DNA of 64,000 bases from CAYIHX01 sp964363305 (GTDB lineage: Bacteria > Bdellovibrionota > UBA1018), in the NCBI GenBank assembly GCA_964363305.1, contig CAYIHX010000014.1:1-64000 (forward strand). Direction: 5' to 3'. Below are positions 27,097 to 36,012 of this stretch, in pieces (the stretch's first letter is position 1; each line of letters starts with the position of its first letter). Under the pieces are notes generated by a model, which did no database searches, was not told where the DNA came from, and worked only from the letters and a program-made list of their open reading frames with translations. The position numbers and the translations under genes are program-made.

Positions 27097-27804
27097 TCAG
27101 GAATTCCTTCGGAACTGGCTGAGCGAAGCGAAGGGACTTGATCCCTTCTTGATCTTCGAACAGGCGCACTTGCCTTCATTTAAGTTTGCGCCACAGTTGG
27201 GGCAGATTCCCTTGCAGTCCTCGCGGCAGAGGGGTTGAAAGGGAACGCGGAAACGCAGCTGCTCGGTAGTCACCGCAGCGAGGTCAATGAAGTCATCGCA
27301 AAGATAAGTGACATCGAGGTCGGAGCCGACTTCATTCAACTCGGCCGCGTCGAGTTCGTCGTTCAATTCTTCGCTGGATTTTGATTTCGCCATTCCAAAG
27401 TTCCGCCCTGTGGGCCGGAGCTCGGGCGAGGAGCTCGTGTCGCCCTGGCGGGGCGCAAGATAGCCGACTCCGGCCATCACCGGGTCTTTGCAGTACATGG
27501 AGGAAAACCGGCTATCGATGGCGAAGGAAAACTCGCTCGCGCAGCGGCTGCACAAAAGGTGGAGCGACGTATTCAGGAATCCGGAGACGAGGTAGAGGCT
27601 GTCGACTTTTCGGAGATTGAAGCGCGCTTCGATGGGCCGGTGGTCTGTCTCCGGAGTCGATTTATTTCCAGGGGGACGTGGCAAATGGGCGGATTCCTCC
27701 ACCGACTCATCCGCCAGGCGGGTTGCCTCGGCGAGCCATGGTTCATTCTGGGTGAAGCTGAGACGTTTTTCAGTCTCTTTAATTTCGTGGAGATAGACCT
27801 TCAA
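27097..27804 (-). CDS. yceD: YceD/DUF177-family protein
   Basis: A 235-residue member of the YceD (DUF177) family, linked in other bacteria to 23S rRNA maturation and usually encoded before rpmF. Landmarks: LLCSRCASEF in the middle and, at the C-terminus, PLCREDCKGICPNCGANLNEGKCAC, a zinc-ribbon-like cysteine set. Residues 120-160 are an extra acidic, low-complexity insert. First gene of the fab operon; the 139-bp gap before the divergent gene at 27944 should hold the promoter. Confidence 0.88.
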   Translation of the reverse strand: MKVYLHEIKETEKRLSFTQNEPWLAEATRLADESVEESAHLPRPPGNKSTPETDHRPIEARFNLRKVDSLYLVSGFLNTSLHLLCSRCASEFSFAIDSRFSSMYCKDPVMAGVGYLAPRQGDTSSSPELRPTGRNFGMAKSKSSEELNDELDAAELNEVGSDLDVTYLCDDFIDLAAVTTEQLRFRVPFQPLCREDCKGICPNCGANLNEGKCACSKIKKGSSPFASLSQFRRNS

Positions 27805-27943
27805 AGCCGGGGGAACGTAAGCCGAGGGGAGGGGGGGTCGTCAAACGAAAATTCCGTAATTCAGAAACCGGGCATTTGTGCTGCTATTGGTCATGGCATT
27901 TGGCTTGACGTTGAATCTCAGACCGTGGCACCTCGAAAGGCAC

Positions 27944-28699
27944 ATGGCTTCTGCAAAGAAACAAAAGAAACAGACCACAAAGTCGACGTCGAAGGATTCC
28001 AAAAAGGCCTCTCAACTCACGCGCTTGAAGACAATGCTCCTCGGCGCGAAAGGATCGGCCTCAGCGAAGGGGGGCAAGGGGAAACCCGTCGGTAAGGTCC
28101 CCGTGAAAGCTGCTCGTCCGGCTAAAGAGCCTGTAAAAAGCGCTTCCGTGAAGACCCCGAAGAGTTCGACGCCAGCGGTCCTCCACAAAAAGGCCACTTC
28201 GAAAGTCGTGACCATCCCTGAGGCCCCACCGGCTCCGGTGAAGGGCAAACAAGAAGTGAAAAAGACTGCGAAAAAATCGGTCGCTGCCGTTGCTGCGCCT
28301 CGCGCGCCTCGTGCGGCCCGTTTCTATATGGAAACGGGGACTCTGCTTCTGGGGAATCCGGATGGCGGGTGTCGTGAAATCGCCTGCGAAAATCAGGCGA
28401 CGACGGCCGGGTATTGCCGTGGGCACTACATCAAGAATTGGAAAAAAATTAAGCACAAGGAACAGATTCTCCGCGAAGGTCGCCTCAATCAGTACCTCGA
28501 AGAGCTGATTCTCAAGTACCCGGACAAGTACATCGATGCGATTCGCCAGGATCTCGGCAGCGAGAAAGAATTCGCGAAGGTCATCACGGATCTCGATCTC
28601 GATGAAACGAGCGACGACTTTGACATGGATCAGGAGCCGATGGAGAGCATCATCGACTCGGTGAAGCGTGAGTTCGAGGACGAAACGGAAACGTTCTGA
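27944..28699 (+). CDS. Lysine/alanine-rich protein with C-terminal conserved domain
   Basis: About 251 residues. The first 120 are lysine-, alanine- and proline-rich, like histone H1-type or nucleic-acid-binding tails. The folded C-terminal part has GCREIACENQATTAGYC (three cysteines, possibly zinc-binding), a basic stretch HYIKNWKKIKHKEQIL and a strongly acidic end (DLDLDETSDDFDMD). I recall similar proteins in Bdellovibrio relatives but know no function. Start at the ATG at 27944; the upstream part of the frame is unlike the rest. Ends just before a strong terminator. Confidence 0.75.
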   Translation: MASAKKQKKQTTKSTSKDSKKASQLTRLKTMLLGAKGSASAKGGKGKPVGKVPVKAARPAKEPVKSASVKTPKSSTPAVLHKKATSKVVTIPEAPPAPVKGKQEVKKTAKKSVAAVAAPRAPRAARFYMETGTLLLGNPDGGCREIACENQATTAGYCRGHYIKNWKKIKHKEQILREGRLNQYLEELILKYPDKYIDAIRQDLGSEKEFAKVITDLDLDETSDDFDMDQEPMESIIDSVKREFEDETETF

Positions 28700-28701
28700 T
28701 C

Positions 28702-28736
28702 AAAAAGGGGTCCGGCTCGGCGCCTGGCCCCTTTTT
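28702..28736. terminator. Bidirectional intrinsic terminator
   Basis: AAAAAGGGG (28702-28710) and CCCCTTTTT (28728-28736) form a 9-bp stem that continues inward with C-G pairs, with A-run and T-run on either side, so it can end transcription in both directions between the convergent genes at 27944 and 29346. Confidence 0.85.
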
Positions 28737-28737
28737 T

Positions 28738-29346
28738 CTATTCTTCGTCCTTCGGCTTTTTCGGGCCGGTAAAAAACAGCTCTTCCGTCTCGAGGTCTTC
28801 TTCCTCTTCCTTCTTTCGGTAAGACGGGTCGTGTCGGGCGAGCCAGTCTTCCGCCAGGAGGTCGATCCCTGGATTTGTTTTGTCGACCTTCAGGAAGAGG
28901 GGGATCTTGTTGATTTCAACTTTTGTCCATTCGTAAGGAATATCCCCGAGGTCGTCGAGCGTGCTGAAAAGGGCGTCGATGGATTCGTCCGTGAGGGTCT
29001 CCGTGAGCTGAAGAAAGACGCTGCCAATGGCGTCGATCGAGGCGTTGATGAGATCTTCCGCTTTGGGGCTCGTGGCCTTGGGATCGAAGTCGCAGCTGGA
29101 GTGAACGCTCGTGGCGTTGACGATTTCGGGGTGGCTGAGCGTCACGGTGAGGCGTACCTCATCGAGAAAAATCGCGCCAAACACGTGAAAATCGGTTTCA
29201 GCGCCCACTCGGTCGCGCACCTTCTTGAGTGATTCGTCGAAGTGGGTGGCGAAGACCTCGACGGCCATTCTGCGAAAGTCGACGGGGAGCTCGGAGGAGC
29301 GAATTCGGGGGCCATTCACGTTCAGTCTTTTATCGAGATAGCTCAT
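28738..29346 (-). CDS. Acidic cytoplasmic protein of unknown function
   Basis: A 202-residue protein without signal peptide. Residues 15-140 alternate strand and helix patterns (FHVFGAIFLDEVRLTVTLSH, then a long helix AEDLINASIDAIGSVFLQL); the tail is rich in glutamate and lysine. It resembles in outline CheX/FliN-like small folds but I would not assign it. Start overlaps the HtrA-type gene stop by 4 bases, so both are on one message. Confidence 0.65.
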   Translation of the reverse strand: MSYLDKRLNVNGPRIRSSELPVDFRRMAVEVFATHFDESLKKVRDRVGAETDFHVFGAIFLDEVRLTVTLSHPEIVNATSVHSSCDFDPKATSPKAEDLINASIDAIGSVFLQLTETLTDESIDALFSTLDDLGDIPYEWTKVEINKIPLFLKVDKTNPGIDLLAEDWLARHDPSYRKKEEEEDLETEELFFTGPKKPKDEE

Positions 29347-30413
29347 AGCACTCCCTGGGGTAGTTTTTCGATTCGGCGTGGAAGTTCTTCCAGTTTGAGC
29401 TTCAAAGTCAACTTCCGGCCTCTGCGCATCAGCGTGAGAGAAATCGACCCCTTGGGTTTTTCGGTGCCGAGAGAGCGCTCGAGTTCGTCCGGGTCTTTGA
29501 GCGGGGAGTCGTTGGTGGCGACGATGACGTCGCCTCGGTTCAGGCCGACCCGATCTGCAGGCGAGCCCTCGACGAGGTTGAGCACGAGGACGCCCTCGGT
29601 GGAAGGGAGTCGAAGCGACCTAGCGATGGCCGGAGTCATTTTCTGAGCGAGAATGCCGAGCCAGGGGCGCGGTACGCGCCCGTATCGCCGGAGATCCGGC
29701 AGCACCGTTTTGAGCGCGTTGACTGGAATCGCGAAGCCGAGGCCGCCGCTTTGGCCGGTCCGCGAGAAGATCACCGTATTGATGCCGATCACCTCTCCCT
29801 TGAGGTTAAAGAGTGGCCCGCCGGAATTGCCCGGATTGATCGAAGCATCGGTCTGAAGAAAGTTGTCATAGGGCCCAATGCCGATCGTGCGATTCTTCGC
29901 GCTGATGATCCCCATGGTCACGGTGTGGCTGAGGCCAAAGGGATTTCCCACCGCGAAGACCGGCTCCGCGATTCGAACCGAACCGCTGTCGCCCAGTACG
30001 GTGGGTTTGAGGCCATCGGGGACCTTTCGTTTCTCGTCCCGAAGCTGAAGGATGGCCAGATCGAGCTTGGGATCTTTACCGATGACCTTCGCTTTGAATT
30101 GCCGCTTGTCGATCAGGGTGACGAGCACCTCGTCCGCGGACTCGATCACGTGGTTGTTGGTTACGACGTGACCGTCGCCATCGATGATGAAGCCGGTACC
30201 GAGGGAGGTTTGCTTATGCTCCTCCGGAAGGCCCCAGAAACGGAGAAATTCGCCCATTCCGTCGCCGGTGTAGGTGACGACATTGGTCGAGCTGATGTTG
30301 ACGACGCCGGGCAGAACCCGTTCGACCAGATCGGGAAGGTCGGCCGGGGTAAAGAGGGGGGCGGAGGCGTGGGCCCAGTGGGCAAGCAGTGCGACGGCGA
30401 TCAGCAAAGGCAT
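29343..30413 (-). CDS. HtrA/DegQ-type serine protease
   Basis: A 356-residue periplasmic S1C protease: N-terminal hydrophobic export signal (residues 1-17), then the catalytic triad His88 (TNNHVI), Asp118 (KLDLAIL) and Ser197 (GNSGGP), and one PDZ domain from about residue 250 (GVLVLNLVEGSPADRVGLNRGD). DegQ and DegP have two PDZ domains, so this is the DegS-like architecture, but it lacks an uncleaved-looking anchor. Role: quality control of exported proteins, fitting the many secreted products encoded nearby. Confidence 0.92.
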   Translation of the reverse strand: MPLLIAVALLAHWAHASAPLFTPADLPDLVERVLPGVVNISSTNVVTYTGDGMGEFLRFWGLPEEHKQTSLGTGFIIDGDGHVVTNNHVIESADEVLVTLIDKRQFKAKVIGKDPKLDLAILQLRDEKRKVPDGLKPTVLGDSGSVRIAEPVFAVGNPFGLSHTVTMGIISAKNRTIGIGPYDNFLQTDASINPGNSGGPLFNLKGEVIGINTVIFSRTGQSGGLGFAIPVNALKTVLPDLRRYGRVPRPWLGILAQKMTPAIARSLRLPSTEGVLVLNLVEGSPADRVGLNRGDVIVATNDSPLKDPDELERSLGTEKPKGSISLTLMRRGRKLTLKLKLEELPRRIEKLPQGVL

Positions 30414-30445
30414 GCGCCTTTCTTACACGCGGCGAAGCTCTGAGG

Positions 30446-30928
30446 CTAGGGGTTCAGCTCGGGCAACGGTAGAGGATATCGATCCGGTCGCACAAAGGCG
30501 GGCTGTTGCAGGGGCGAGGGTCCGGAGATGCGCCAAATCCCGGCGGTTTTCTTCAGCTCGTAGATGACGCGCTTGGTGGGTCCGGTGAAGGGGAGCTGGG
30601 TGCCTCTTCCGTCCGTGTAGGCGATGACGTCGTAGAGGATTTCGACACGGGCTTGATCGCCGGCGATTTTGACGGGTTCGATGATCTCGTACTTGCGGAT
30701 CAGGTAGGCGGTTTGGGGCAGCGGTGAAGAACTCCACTGCGTGAGGGCTGTGCGCTCATCTTGGCTGAGGCCGCTCCAGACGAAGCCCCAGCTATCGCGC
30801 TCGGCATAGTGGCGAATGACGTCGGTCGGATTCGTGAAGCGGTTCTCGGCGATCATCTTCGGCGGCGCCGCCGAAGCCGAGAAACAGAACATCCAGCCCA
30901 GGAGGAGGAACGACGCGGGCTTCATCAT
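30446..30928 (-). CDS. Small exported protein
   Basis: A 160-residue protein with a signal peptide ending at SASA near residue 20. The mature part has the outline of an NTF2-like or lipoprotein-associated fold (DVIRHYAERDSWGFVWSGLSQDER, then long strands ending in GIWRISGPSPL), common in small periplasmic proteins. Its start overlaps the end of the next upstream gene by 4 bases, so it is the last cistron of a three-gene exported-protein operon (33341 to 30446). Confidence 0.75.
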   Translation of the reverse strand: MMKPASFLLLGWMFCFSASAAPPKMIAENRFTNPTDVIRHYAERDSWGFVWSGLSQDERTALTQWSSSPLPQTAYLIRKYEIIEPVKIAGDQARVEILYDVIAYTDGRGTQLPFTGPTKRVIYELKKTAGIWRISGPSPLQQPAFVRPDRYPLPLPELNP

Positions 30929-32439
30929 GTGGCAGGAGGGGTGCGAGACAGGCGAATCTCGCAGTTGCCGCTGGCGGCGCGGCGGATACGGAGAATCTGA
31001 ATTCCTGGTCGCATTTCTCCTGGCGCGCGAGCGAGCGACAAGGACACGGATCTCGTTCGCCGCGTTCGCGGATCAACCTCGAGCGCTTCGATCGAGAGAG
31101 TGCTCGGATCGAAATTTTTCGCGATGAGGGTGCGCCCTTCGGGCTGAAGGAGAACGACGTCGCCCGGAACCGGACGACTATTGGCGCGGTAGACGTCGAC
31201 GGCATCGAATTGAGGGGCCATGCTTTTGATCAGGGACTGACGCGTCGGCGAGTAGCGGGTGCCGTCCGGGAAAATTCCCGAACGCCGCAACTCCCAGAGC
31301 GTGATCAGGTCAGTCGCGCTCAGATCGGAGCGGCGCATCTCGCTCGGAAGCGCGTTGGCGAGAAACGACGCGCAAGGAAGCGCAGGGTCTTGGCCGCTGG
31401 TACCGCCCCCCAGGCCGCCCGCTGAGGCGGTTTCCCGACTTCCGCCAAACCCTCCGTTGCGTGGCACGCGAATAGTGGTTCCGTCCGCGAGAGTGATGGT
31501 CTCGGTGTCGATTCCCAGTTCGTTGAGGATGCGCTCGCGCTCTGCGGCGGGTAGCCCCCCGAGGAGGGCAAGTCTTCGGGCGGTTTCGTCCGTCGTCAAC
31601 GCCGAGCTTGCAGGAGGTCCGAAAAGTGAGTTCATCGCGCCGGACGAGGACCAGGGCAGCCCACCGCTCGGGCCGAAGACCGGGCCCCCGATGTCAAAGG
31701 AACGGTCTGTGCTCGCAGCGGAACGCCGCTCGTGCATCCAGTCGGCGGCTCGCGCGTCGCGATCGGCCGCGTCGCGCGCGGCGTTTGCGAGTCGGCGAGC
31801 TTCTTCGTTCGAGGCTCTGGATCGCTCGAGTTCATCGGCGAGCTGGCGATTGAAGCTCTCGGACTGGCGGAGTTTGCTTTCGAGCTCTTCAGCCGTGCTG
31901 GAGCGATACGCCTGCTGAAGGGTGTCGGTGGTTCGCGCCGCTCGGGCCTCTCGAGCATGGAGAATTTCATCAGCCTCGGAGACGAGACCTGCGCCGGCCG
32001 CGGCGCTGGTAATCGCTCCGATCACTCCCGGTGGCCGCGGTTGATCCGTGACAGCGTCGCGCGCGGCGGCGACGTTTTCAGGTAAGACGCCGGGAGATTT
32101 GATGACGACTTCCTCGATGGTGACTGGGCCGGTTTTGTTGGATGTTTTGTTGGGTGCAGACGTGTCCGGTGAGGCAGCGTCGCTCGAAGATGCGGGCGTT
32201 CTTCTGTTTCGGCGCTCGGCGCGGGCGGCAGCTCGTTCGGCCAGCACGTCTGCTTCGAGGCGGGTGCAGGGGAGGTGGCGTCGAGGAGTCGACGGACTCT
32301 CCTCGGGATTTGGCGCCAGGCCACTGAAGTCCCAGACGAGGAAGGAATTTCCACTTTCGCCGGACTGGGCTGCGTGAGCGGGCGTTGGCCCGGAGGAGAG
32401 GAGGACGAGCAGGATGACCTGCGAGATTCGGGTATTCAT
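30925..32439 (-). CDS. Large exported coiled-coil protein
   Basis: A 504-residue protein with a signal peptide (cleavage after AHAA). Residues 60-130 are polar and proline/threonine-rich; residues 170-240 form a coiled coil (LESKLRQSESFNRQLADEL). The C-terminal third has PCASFLANALP and RPVPGDVVLL, which resemble the start of NlpC/P60- or CHAP-type domains, but the expected histidine position reads as RTLIAKNF, so a catalytic domain is doubtful. Overlaps both neighbours by 4 bases. Could be a cell-wall-associated protein. Confidence 0.72.
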   Translation of the reverse strand: MNTRISQVILLVLLSSGPTPAHAAQSGESGNSFLVWDFSGLAPNPEESPSTPRRHLPCTRLEADVLAERAAARAERRNRRTPASSSDAASPDTSAPNKTSNKTGPVTIEEVVIKSPGVLPENVAAARDAVTDQPRPPGVIGAITSAAAGAGLVSEADEILHAREARAARTTDTLQQAYRSSTAEELESKLRQSESFNRQLADELERSRASNEEARRLANAARDAADRDARAADWMHERRSAASTDRSFDIGGPVFGPSGGLPWSSSGAMNSLFGPPASSALTTDETARRLALLGGLPAAERERILNELGIDTETITLADGTTIRVPRNGGFGGSRETASAGGLGGGTSGQDPALPCASFLANALPSEMRRSDLSATDLITLWELRRSGIFPDGTRYSPTRQSLIKSMAPQFDAVDVYRANSRPVPGDVVLLQPEGRTLIAKNFDPSTLSIEALEVDPRTRRTRSVSLSLARAPGEMRPGIQILRIRRAASGNCEIRLSRTPPAT

Positions 32440-33341
32440 CGGCAGCTCCCGGTCGGGGACGATTGGGTGCAGCCGTCACGAGCCTCGCCGACGCTGGAAC
32501 CCGGCATTCGGATGCGTTCACGGGAGGGGCCGACGAGCTCAAGCTCGGCGTTGGCAGGGCGACGCGAAGAAAGTCCGGATTGTCGAAGCCAGGCTTGCGC
32601 AACCTGGTTCATGTTGGCGGAGCACTCGACGAGTTTGGCCTGAATGGCTGCGTGGTAACACCCCAGATGAGAAATTCGCTCGGAGACTGCTGGGCAGGTT
32701 GCCGATCCGGGGTCTCGGAGTGAGAGGCAGAATTGTTCTCCGGCTGCGTACCCCTGGTTGGCGCTTTCGACGCAGTCCACGTTGCCGACCCGTTCGGGGG
32801 CGCTGCGTACCCTTTGACTGCCCAAGGCGGTCGCTTCACGGTTCCTCCTGATGTGGCTGAGGAGGCGCGGCAGCCCCTGATCATAGCCGCGAAGGCAGCA
32901 GCTCAATGCGTCAGGGTGAGCACCTTCGACCCGATAAGACTGGCAGGAGCGACGGGAGGGGTCGGTCGGATTGTTCTCATCATTCCTTCTCCAGCACGAC
33001 ACTTGGTAGGGCGGAGTATTCCGAAAGCGTCGACCATTGAGGGCATCTCGAAACCCTTCGATGTAGGCTTCTTCATGGGCGCTGCACAGCTCTGGTTTAT
33101 GCGGGTCAGAAGGAATCGCGCGGCAGCGATTTCCTTCGGTTCGTTCTCCCCGGCGTCTCGGGCCCGACGATAGCTCATTGAAAAAGTAGGCCGTTCGAAT
33201 GTCGGCGCTTGAGGCCGACCCATTAGGAATCCAATAGTCGCTGACCATGCTGGTTCCGATCATGTCGTCAGTGTCGGCCCAAGCTGGATCCGACCCGACG
33301 AGCGCATATGTCACGGATACGAAGAACATGAACCCCTTCAT
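32436..33341 (-). CDS. Exported cysteine-rich protein
   Basis: A 301-residue protein with a signal peptide (cleavage near AWAD). About fourteen cysteines spread over the mature part (RCRAI, ELCSAHEEAYIEGF, SCCLRGYDQG, DCVESANQGY, FCLSLRD, GCYHAAIQ) suggest several disulfides. Repeated aromatic-glycine motifs (YxxGFRDAL, YDQGL, NQGYAAG) look like a degenerate repeat of about 60 residues. No family recognised. First gene of a three-gene operon of exported proteins. Confidence 0.72.
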   Translation of the reverse strand: MKGFMFFVSVTYALVGSDPAWADTDDMIGTSMVSDYWIPNGSASSADIRTAYFFNELSSGPRRRGERTEGNRCRAIPSDPHKPELCSAHEEAYIEGFRDALNGRRFRNTPPYQVSCWRRNDENNPTDPSRRSCQSYRVEGAHPDALSCCLRGYDQGLPRLLSHIRRNREATALGSQRVRSAPERVGNVDCVESANQGYAAGEQFCLSLRDPGSATCPAVSERISHLGCYHAAIQAKLVECSANMNQVAQAWLRQSGLSSRRPANAELELVGPSRERIRMPGSSVGEARDGCTQSSPTGSCR

Positions 33342-33430
33342 GATACCCCTCTACTCTCCTAGTTTAGATATAGTGTACTTATTATGTCAAGAATTATAGA
33401 AGGACTTTTATTTCAAGGGGTTGCGTTACT

Positions 33431-34111
33431 TTAACGATGAGCTGGTTTCAGGACGTCGAAATGGGGAGAAAGGAAGTCGATCCACTGGCCGACGGTCAGG
33501 CGATCGCAGGAGAGGCTGCCGTTGAGGTCGGAGCAGGTGAGATCGAAGAAGACCTCAAAATTACTCTCCCAGCCGACCGGGGCTCGAGTCGGGGGCTGAA
33601 TCGGGCATCCGCGAAGCGGGCCGACATAGACTCGCAGGGTCTGACCGCTCAGGGGAGGAGTGCAGGACGGCGTGGTCGGAGTGACGCCTAGGGGTGGAGT
33701 AATGCATCGACCGGCTGGGCTTTCTTGCTCGAGGCCATTGATCCAGGTCCCGACTTGTTCCTGCCAGGGTTCGCGATCCATCCCCCCAGTCCGGAGGAGG
33801 CGATCATAGTTGAAGCGGTTGAGGGGCTCCTCGTTGACGTAGACGTCGGCGGTGGCCGTGACTTCGCAGATGAAGTTCGGGTAGCGGGGATTGCGAAGGA
33901 TGAGGTTCGTTTCGGGGACCATCAGGTCATGGCGTGGTGAGTAAGTGAGGCGTCCGCCCCGGGCTCCGAAGGCATCGAGCGTCATCCGGCGCTCAGCCGG
34001 GGTGGGCGGCGAGGCGTTTTCAGGCTGGGCGGCGACAGAGCCGGCGAGGCCCAGAAGGCTCAGGCAGAGGGTCATCAGGGGGACCTTTTTGTGGGGTATT
34101 TTCTTTTTCAT
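33431..34111 (-). CDS. Exported protein of unknown function
   Basis: A 226-residue protein with a long basic N-terminus (MKKKIPHKK) and a signal peptide ending at SVAA. Beta-rich mature region with five cysteines and a proline-rich middle (TPPLGVTPTTPS). Its gene is separated by 89 bp from the exported operon downstream and may have its own promoter. No family recognised. Confidence 0.72.
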   Translation of the reverse strand: MKKKIPHKKVPLMTLCLSLLGLAGSVAAQPENASPPTPAERRMTLDAFGARGGRLTYSPRHDLMVPETNLILRNPRYPNFICEVTATADVYVNEEPLNRFNYDRLLRTGGMDREPWQEQVGTWINGLEQESPAGRCITPPLGVTPTTPSCTPPLSGQTLRVYVGPLRGCPIQPPTRAPVGWESNFEVFFDLTCSDLNGSLSCDRLTVGQWIDFLSPHFDVLKPAHR

Positions 34112-34209
34112 CGCTCCCCCTGCTATTCAATTTGGATGCCACGCGATCGGGCTTTTATGGGCTCATTCGAGGTCGGAAGCTGTCGAGAACCTCGACAGTT
34201 GTAGGGACG

Positions 34210-34605
34210 TTAAGCGAAATGGGTCTCATTCATTTCCACTCTGTTAGGTTGAGCCGGCGGCAAGCCCTTTCGCACCTGCGGCGTGTCGCCGTCGGCAGGT
34301 ACGGGCGGTAGGGGGTGGGACCCTGAGCGGGTATCTGAGTTGAAGCGGAGTTCGGTGCTGGGGTGGAGCACTGTGCCCGCCGCGCCGGCCTTCCTCTTGA
34401 AGTACAGCTCTCTGAGGCGCCGAAGTTTGTCCTCAAACTCTTTCGCGGCTTGGAATCGGATTTCGACCTTCGCTGGCGAAGTCGCGCGAGAGAATGAGCT
34501 GCTCGGCCCATTAACACGGCTGACCATCCTCCATCCAACATCAGCCTTTGCAGACGGATGATGGGTCTTTCCCTGGAAAGATCTGACCTCACACGAAAGA
34601 CGCAA
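34210..34605 (-). pseudogene. Possible HNH-endonuclease remnant
   Basis: The frame encodes VEIRFQAAKEFEDKLRRLREL, which resembles the region before the HNH motif in a group of bacterial HNH nucleases, and in another frame YLPTATRRRCERACRR, similar to the sequence that precedes their first zinc-type cysteines. The HNH residues themselves are not found, and the two parts are out of frame. I read it tentatively as a decayed gene; it could also be a chance open frame. Confidence 0.3.
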
Positions 34606-35070
34606 GGAACAGGCAGTGAATCAGTCCTTCGCAGGTTCGAGATATTTCGATCAGATTTGTCCGCATTATGCTTCTTATAGTGCTCTTGCTGAAGCGACGG
34701 GTCGGGGCTTGCCCAATATTCGTGATTGGGAAGGCAAACCTTTATTCTGGGACTTGCTTTTCTATAGACAGACGGTTTTTTGATGCAAGTATTTTATATC
34801 ACTAGCTAAATTTGAATTAGAGGTGACGGCGCCACTACAGAGATTTCGTCTATATTACGGCGTATTTCTTCCTGCTGTAGGAAAGGCGCGGCGAGTGGGC
34901 AAGGGGATTCTTGTTTGGTTGTTTAGAAAACGCTGGGGAAATGTCGGGAATTTTCATTCTTTTGAAATCAGAAACTCGGCACCCTTACCGAAGCGGCAAA
35001 GAGGAAATGATGCACTTGCTTGTGTGTCACTTTTGAGTGACAATTAGCTTCAGCTGGAAGCGCTCCCCAG
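34606..35070. other. Gene-free stretch containing repeat copy A
   Basis: No supported gene. It is A/T-richer than its surroundings, and contains the first copy of the direct repeat described at 34791-34949. Short open frames here are in low-quality sequence without ribosome-binding sites. Confidence 0.5.
34791..34949 (+). repeat. Direct repeat, copy A
   Basis: About 150 bases that recur at 37821-37977 in the same orientation, nearly identical from AGGTGACGGCGCCA through TTGTTTAGAAAACGCTGGGG with a few substitutions and one single-base indel. The two copies enclose about 2.9 kb with two TA remnants, an acetyltransferase and a nucleotidyltransferase pair. I find no transposase, and no clear attC-type core sites. 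Confidence 0.8.
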
Positions 35071-35355
35071 ATGAATCCTAAAGTACGAGACCGAGAGTGG
35101 TCGCTGTCCATTCGATGAGTGGCTGGATGGGCTCAGAGATAAGCGGACTCAGGCAATTATCTCAAATCGACTCATTCGAGTGGCTCAAGGGAATTTCGGT
35201 TTGTGCCGGAAGTTCGAGGACGGGATTCAGGAATTGAAGGTCGATTTTGGTCCAGGATTTCGGGTCTATTTCGCTGAGGACGGGGAGACAAGTCGACCCA
35301 GTCGAAGGACATCGAGAAGGCCAAGGCATACTGGGCCGATTATTTGAAGGAGTGA
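35071..35355 (+). pseudogene. HigB/RelE-type toxin, frameshifted and internally deleted
   Basis: Translation gives YETESGRCPFDEWLDGLRDK and later FEDGIQELKVDFGPGFRVYF, both hallmarks of the HigB-type killer family, and in another frame GDKSTQSKDIEKAKAYWADYL, the usual C-terminus. Two lesions are visible: an extra A just after the ATG (ATGAATCCTAAAG) and loss of about 8 codons between AEDG and GDKST that also shifts frame. The antitoxin gene 6 bases downstream is intact. Confidence 0.8.
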
Positions 35356-35361
35356 ACAGAT

Positions 35362-35673
35362 ATGGCTAAGCGAGTTCGAGACTATGAAGAAGGTTTGGTC
35401 GAGAAGCTGAAAGACGCCGAGTTCGCGGCTGAGTATCTGAATGTTTCTCTTGAAGACTCAGACGATGGCGCTGACGAGCGATTTCTGATCGCGCTTCGAC
35501 AGGTGGCTAAAGCGCATGGGATGACCGCAGTCGCGGAGAAGTCAGGAATGGCGCGCCAGGCGATGTACCGTGCGCTTTCTGAAACGGGGAATCCAGAGTT
35601 GTCCTCGCTTCGTGCTCTTTTGGATGCTATGGGGCTTCGTCTTGCGGTCGAGCAAAAGCAGCGGGCTTCATAG
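35362..35673 (+). CDS. HigA-type antitoxin
   Basis: A 103-residue protein with an N-terminal toxin-contact region (YLNVSLEDSDDGADERFLIALRQVAKAHG without its full length) and a helix-turn-helix near the C-terminus (AEKSGMARQAMYRALSETG). This is the standard partner of HigB-type killers: it binds DNA and the toxin. Here the toxin gene just upstream is broken, so the antitoxin is an orphan that may still act in trans on related toxins. Confidence 0.85.
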   Translation: MAKRVRDYEEGLVEKLKDAEFAAEYLNVSLEDSDDGADERFLIALRQVAKAHGMTAVAEKSGMARQAMYRALSETGNPELSSLRALLDAMGLRLAVEQKQRAS

Positions 35674-35775
35674 GGGATTGCTAAATGCGCCGAGCGATCA
35701 GAGGCGGGGCTTCCTTTGCAAGGTTGTTCAACTGACTAAGAAATCGGGTCAAACTCATTCGCGGGTCACATTTAC

Positions 35776-36012
35776 TTAGCCATACTTTCGGGCGTAGCCC
35801 TTCAAGACTTCTCGAATCAGTCGCTGGTATTTTTGGCCCGATTTATTCGCATAATCCTTAAAAAACTTTAAAGTCTTAGAGTCTAACGCAATCGTGATTT
35901 TTATAGTCTCATCGCTCGGCATCAGCTGATCAGGCGATGGGAGGAAGTCGGGGATTGAGGTGAGCTTGCCTTGCGGAGCATTGCTATCTTTGGACTTATC
36001 TTTTTGTTTCAT
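35776..36012 (-). CDS. BrnA-like antitoxin
   Basis: A 78-residue protein starting at the ATG at 36012. It ends in a ribbon-helix-helix-like part: IKITIALDSKTLKFFKDYANKSG, then YQRLIREVLKGYARKY, the typical BrnA end. BrnA represses the operon and neutralises BrnT. It overlaps the BrnT remnant upstream by 17 bases. Confidence 0.78.
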   Translation of the reverse strand: MKQKDKSKDSNAPQGKLTSIPDFLPSPDQLMPSDETIKITIALDSKTLKFFKDYANKSGQKYQRLIREVLKGYARKYG

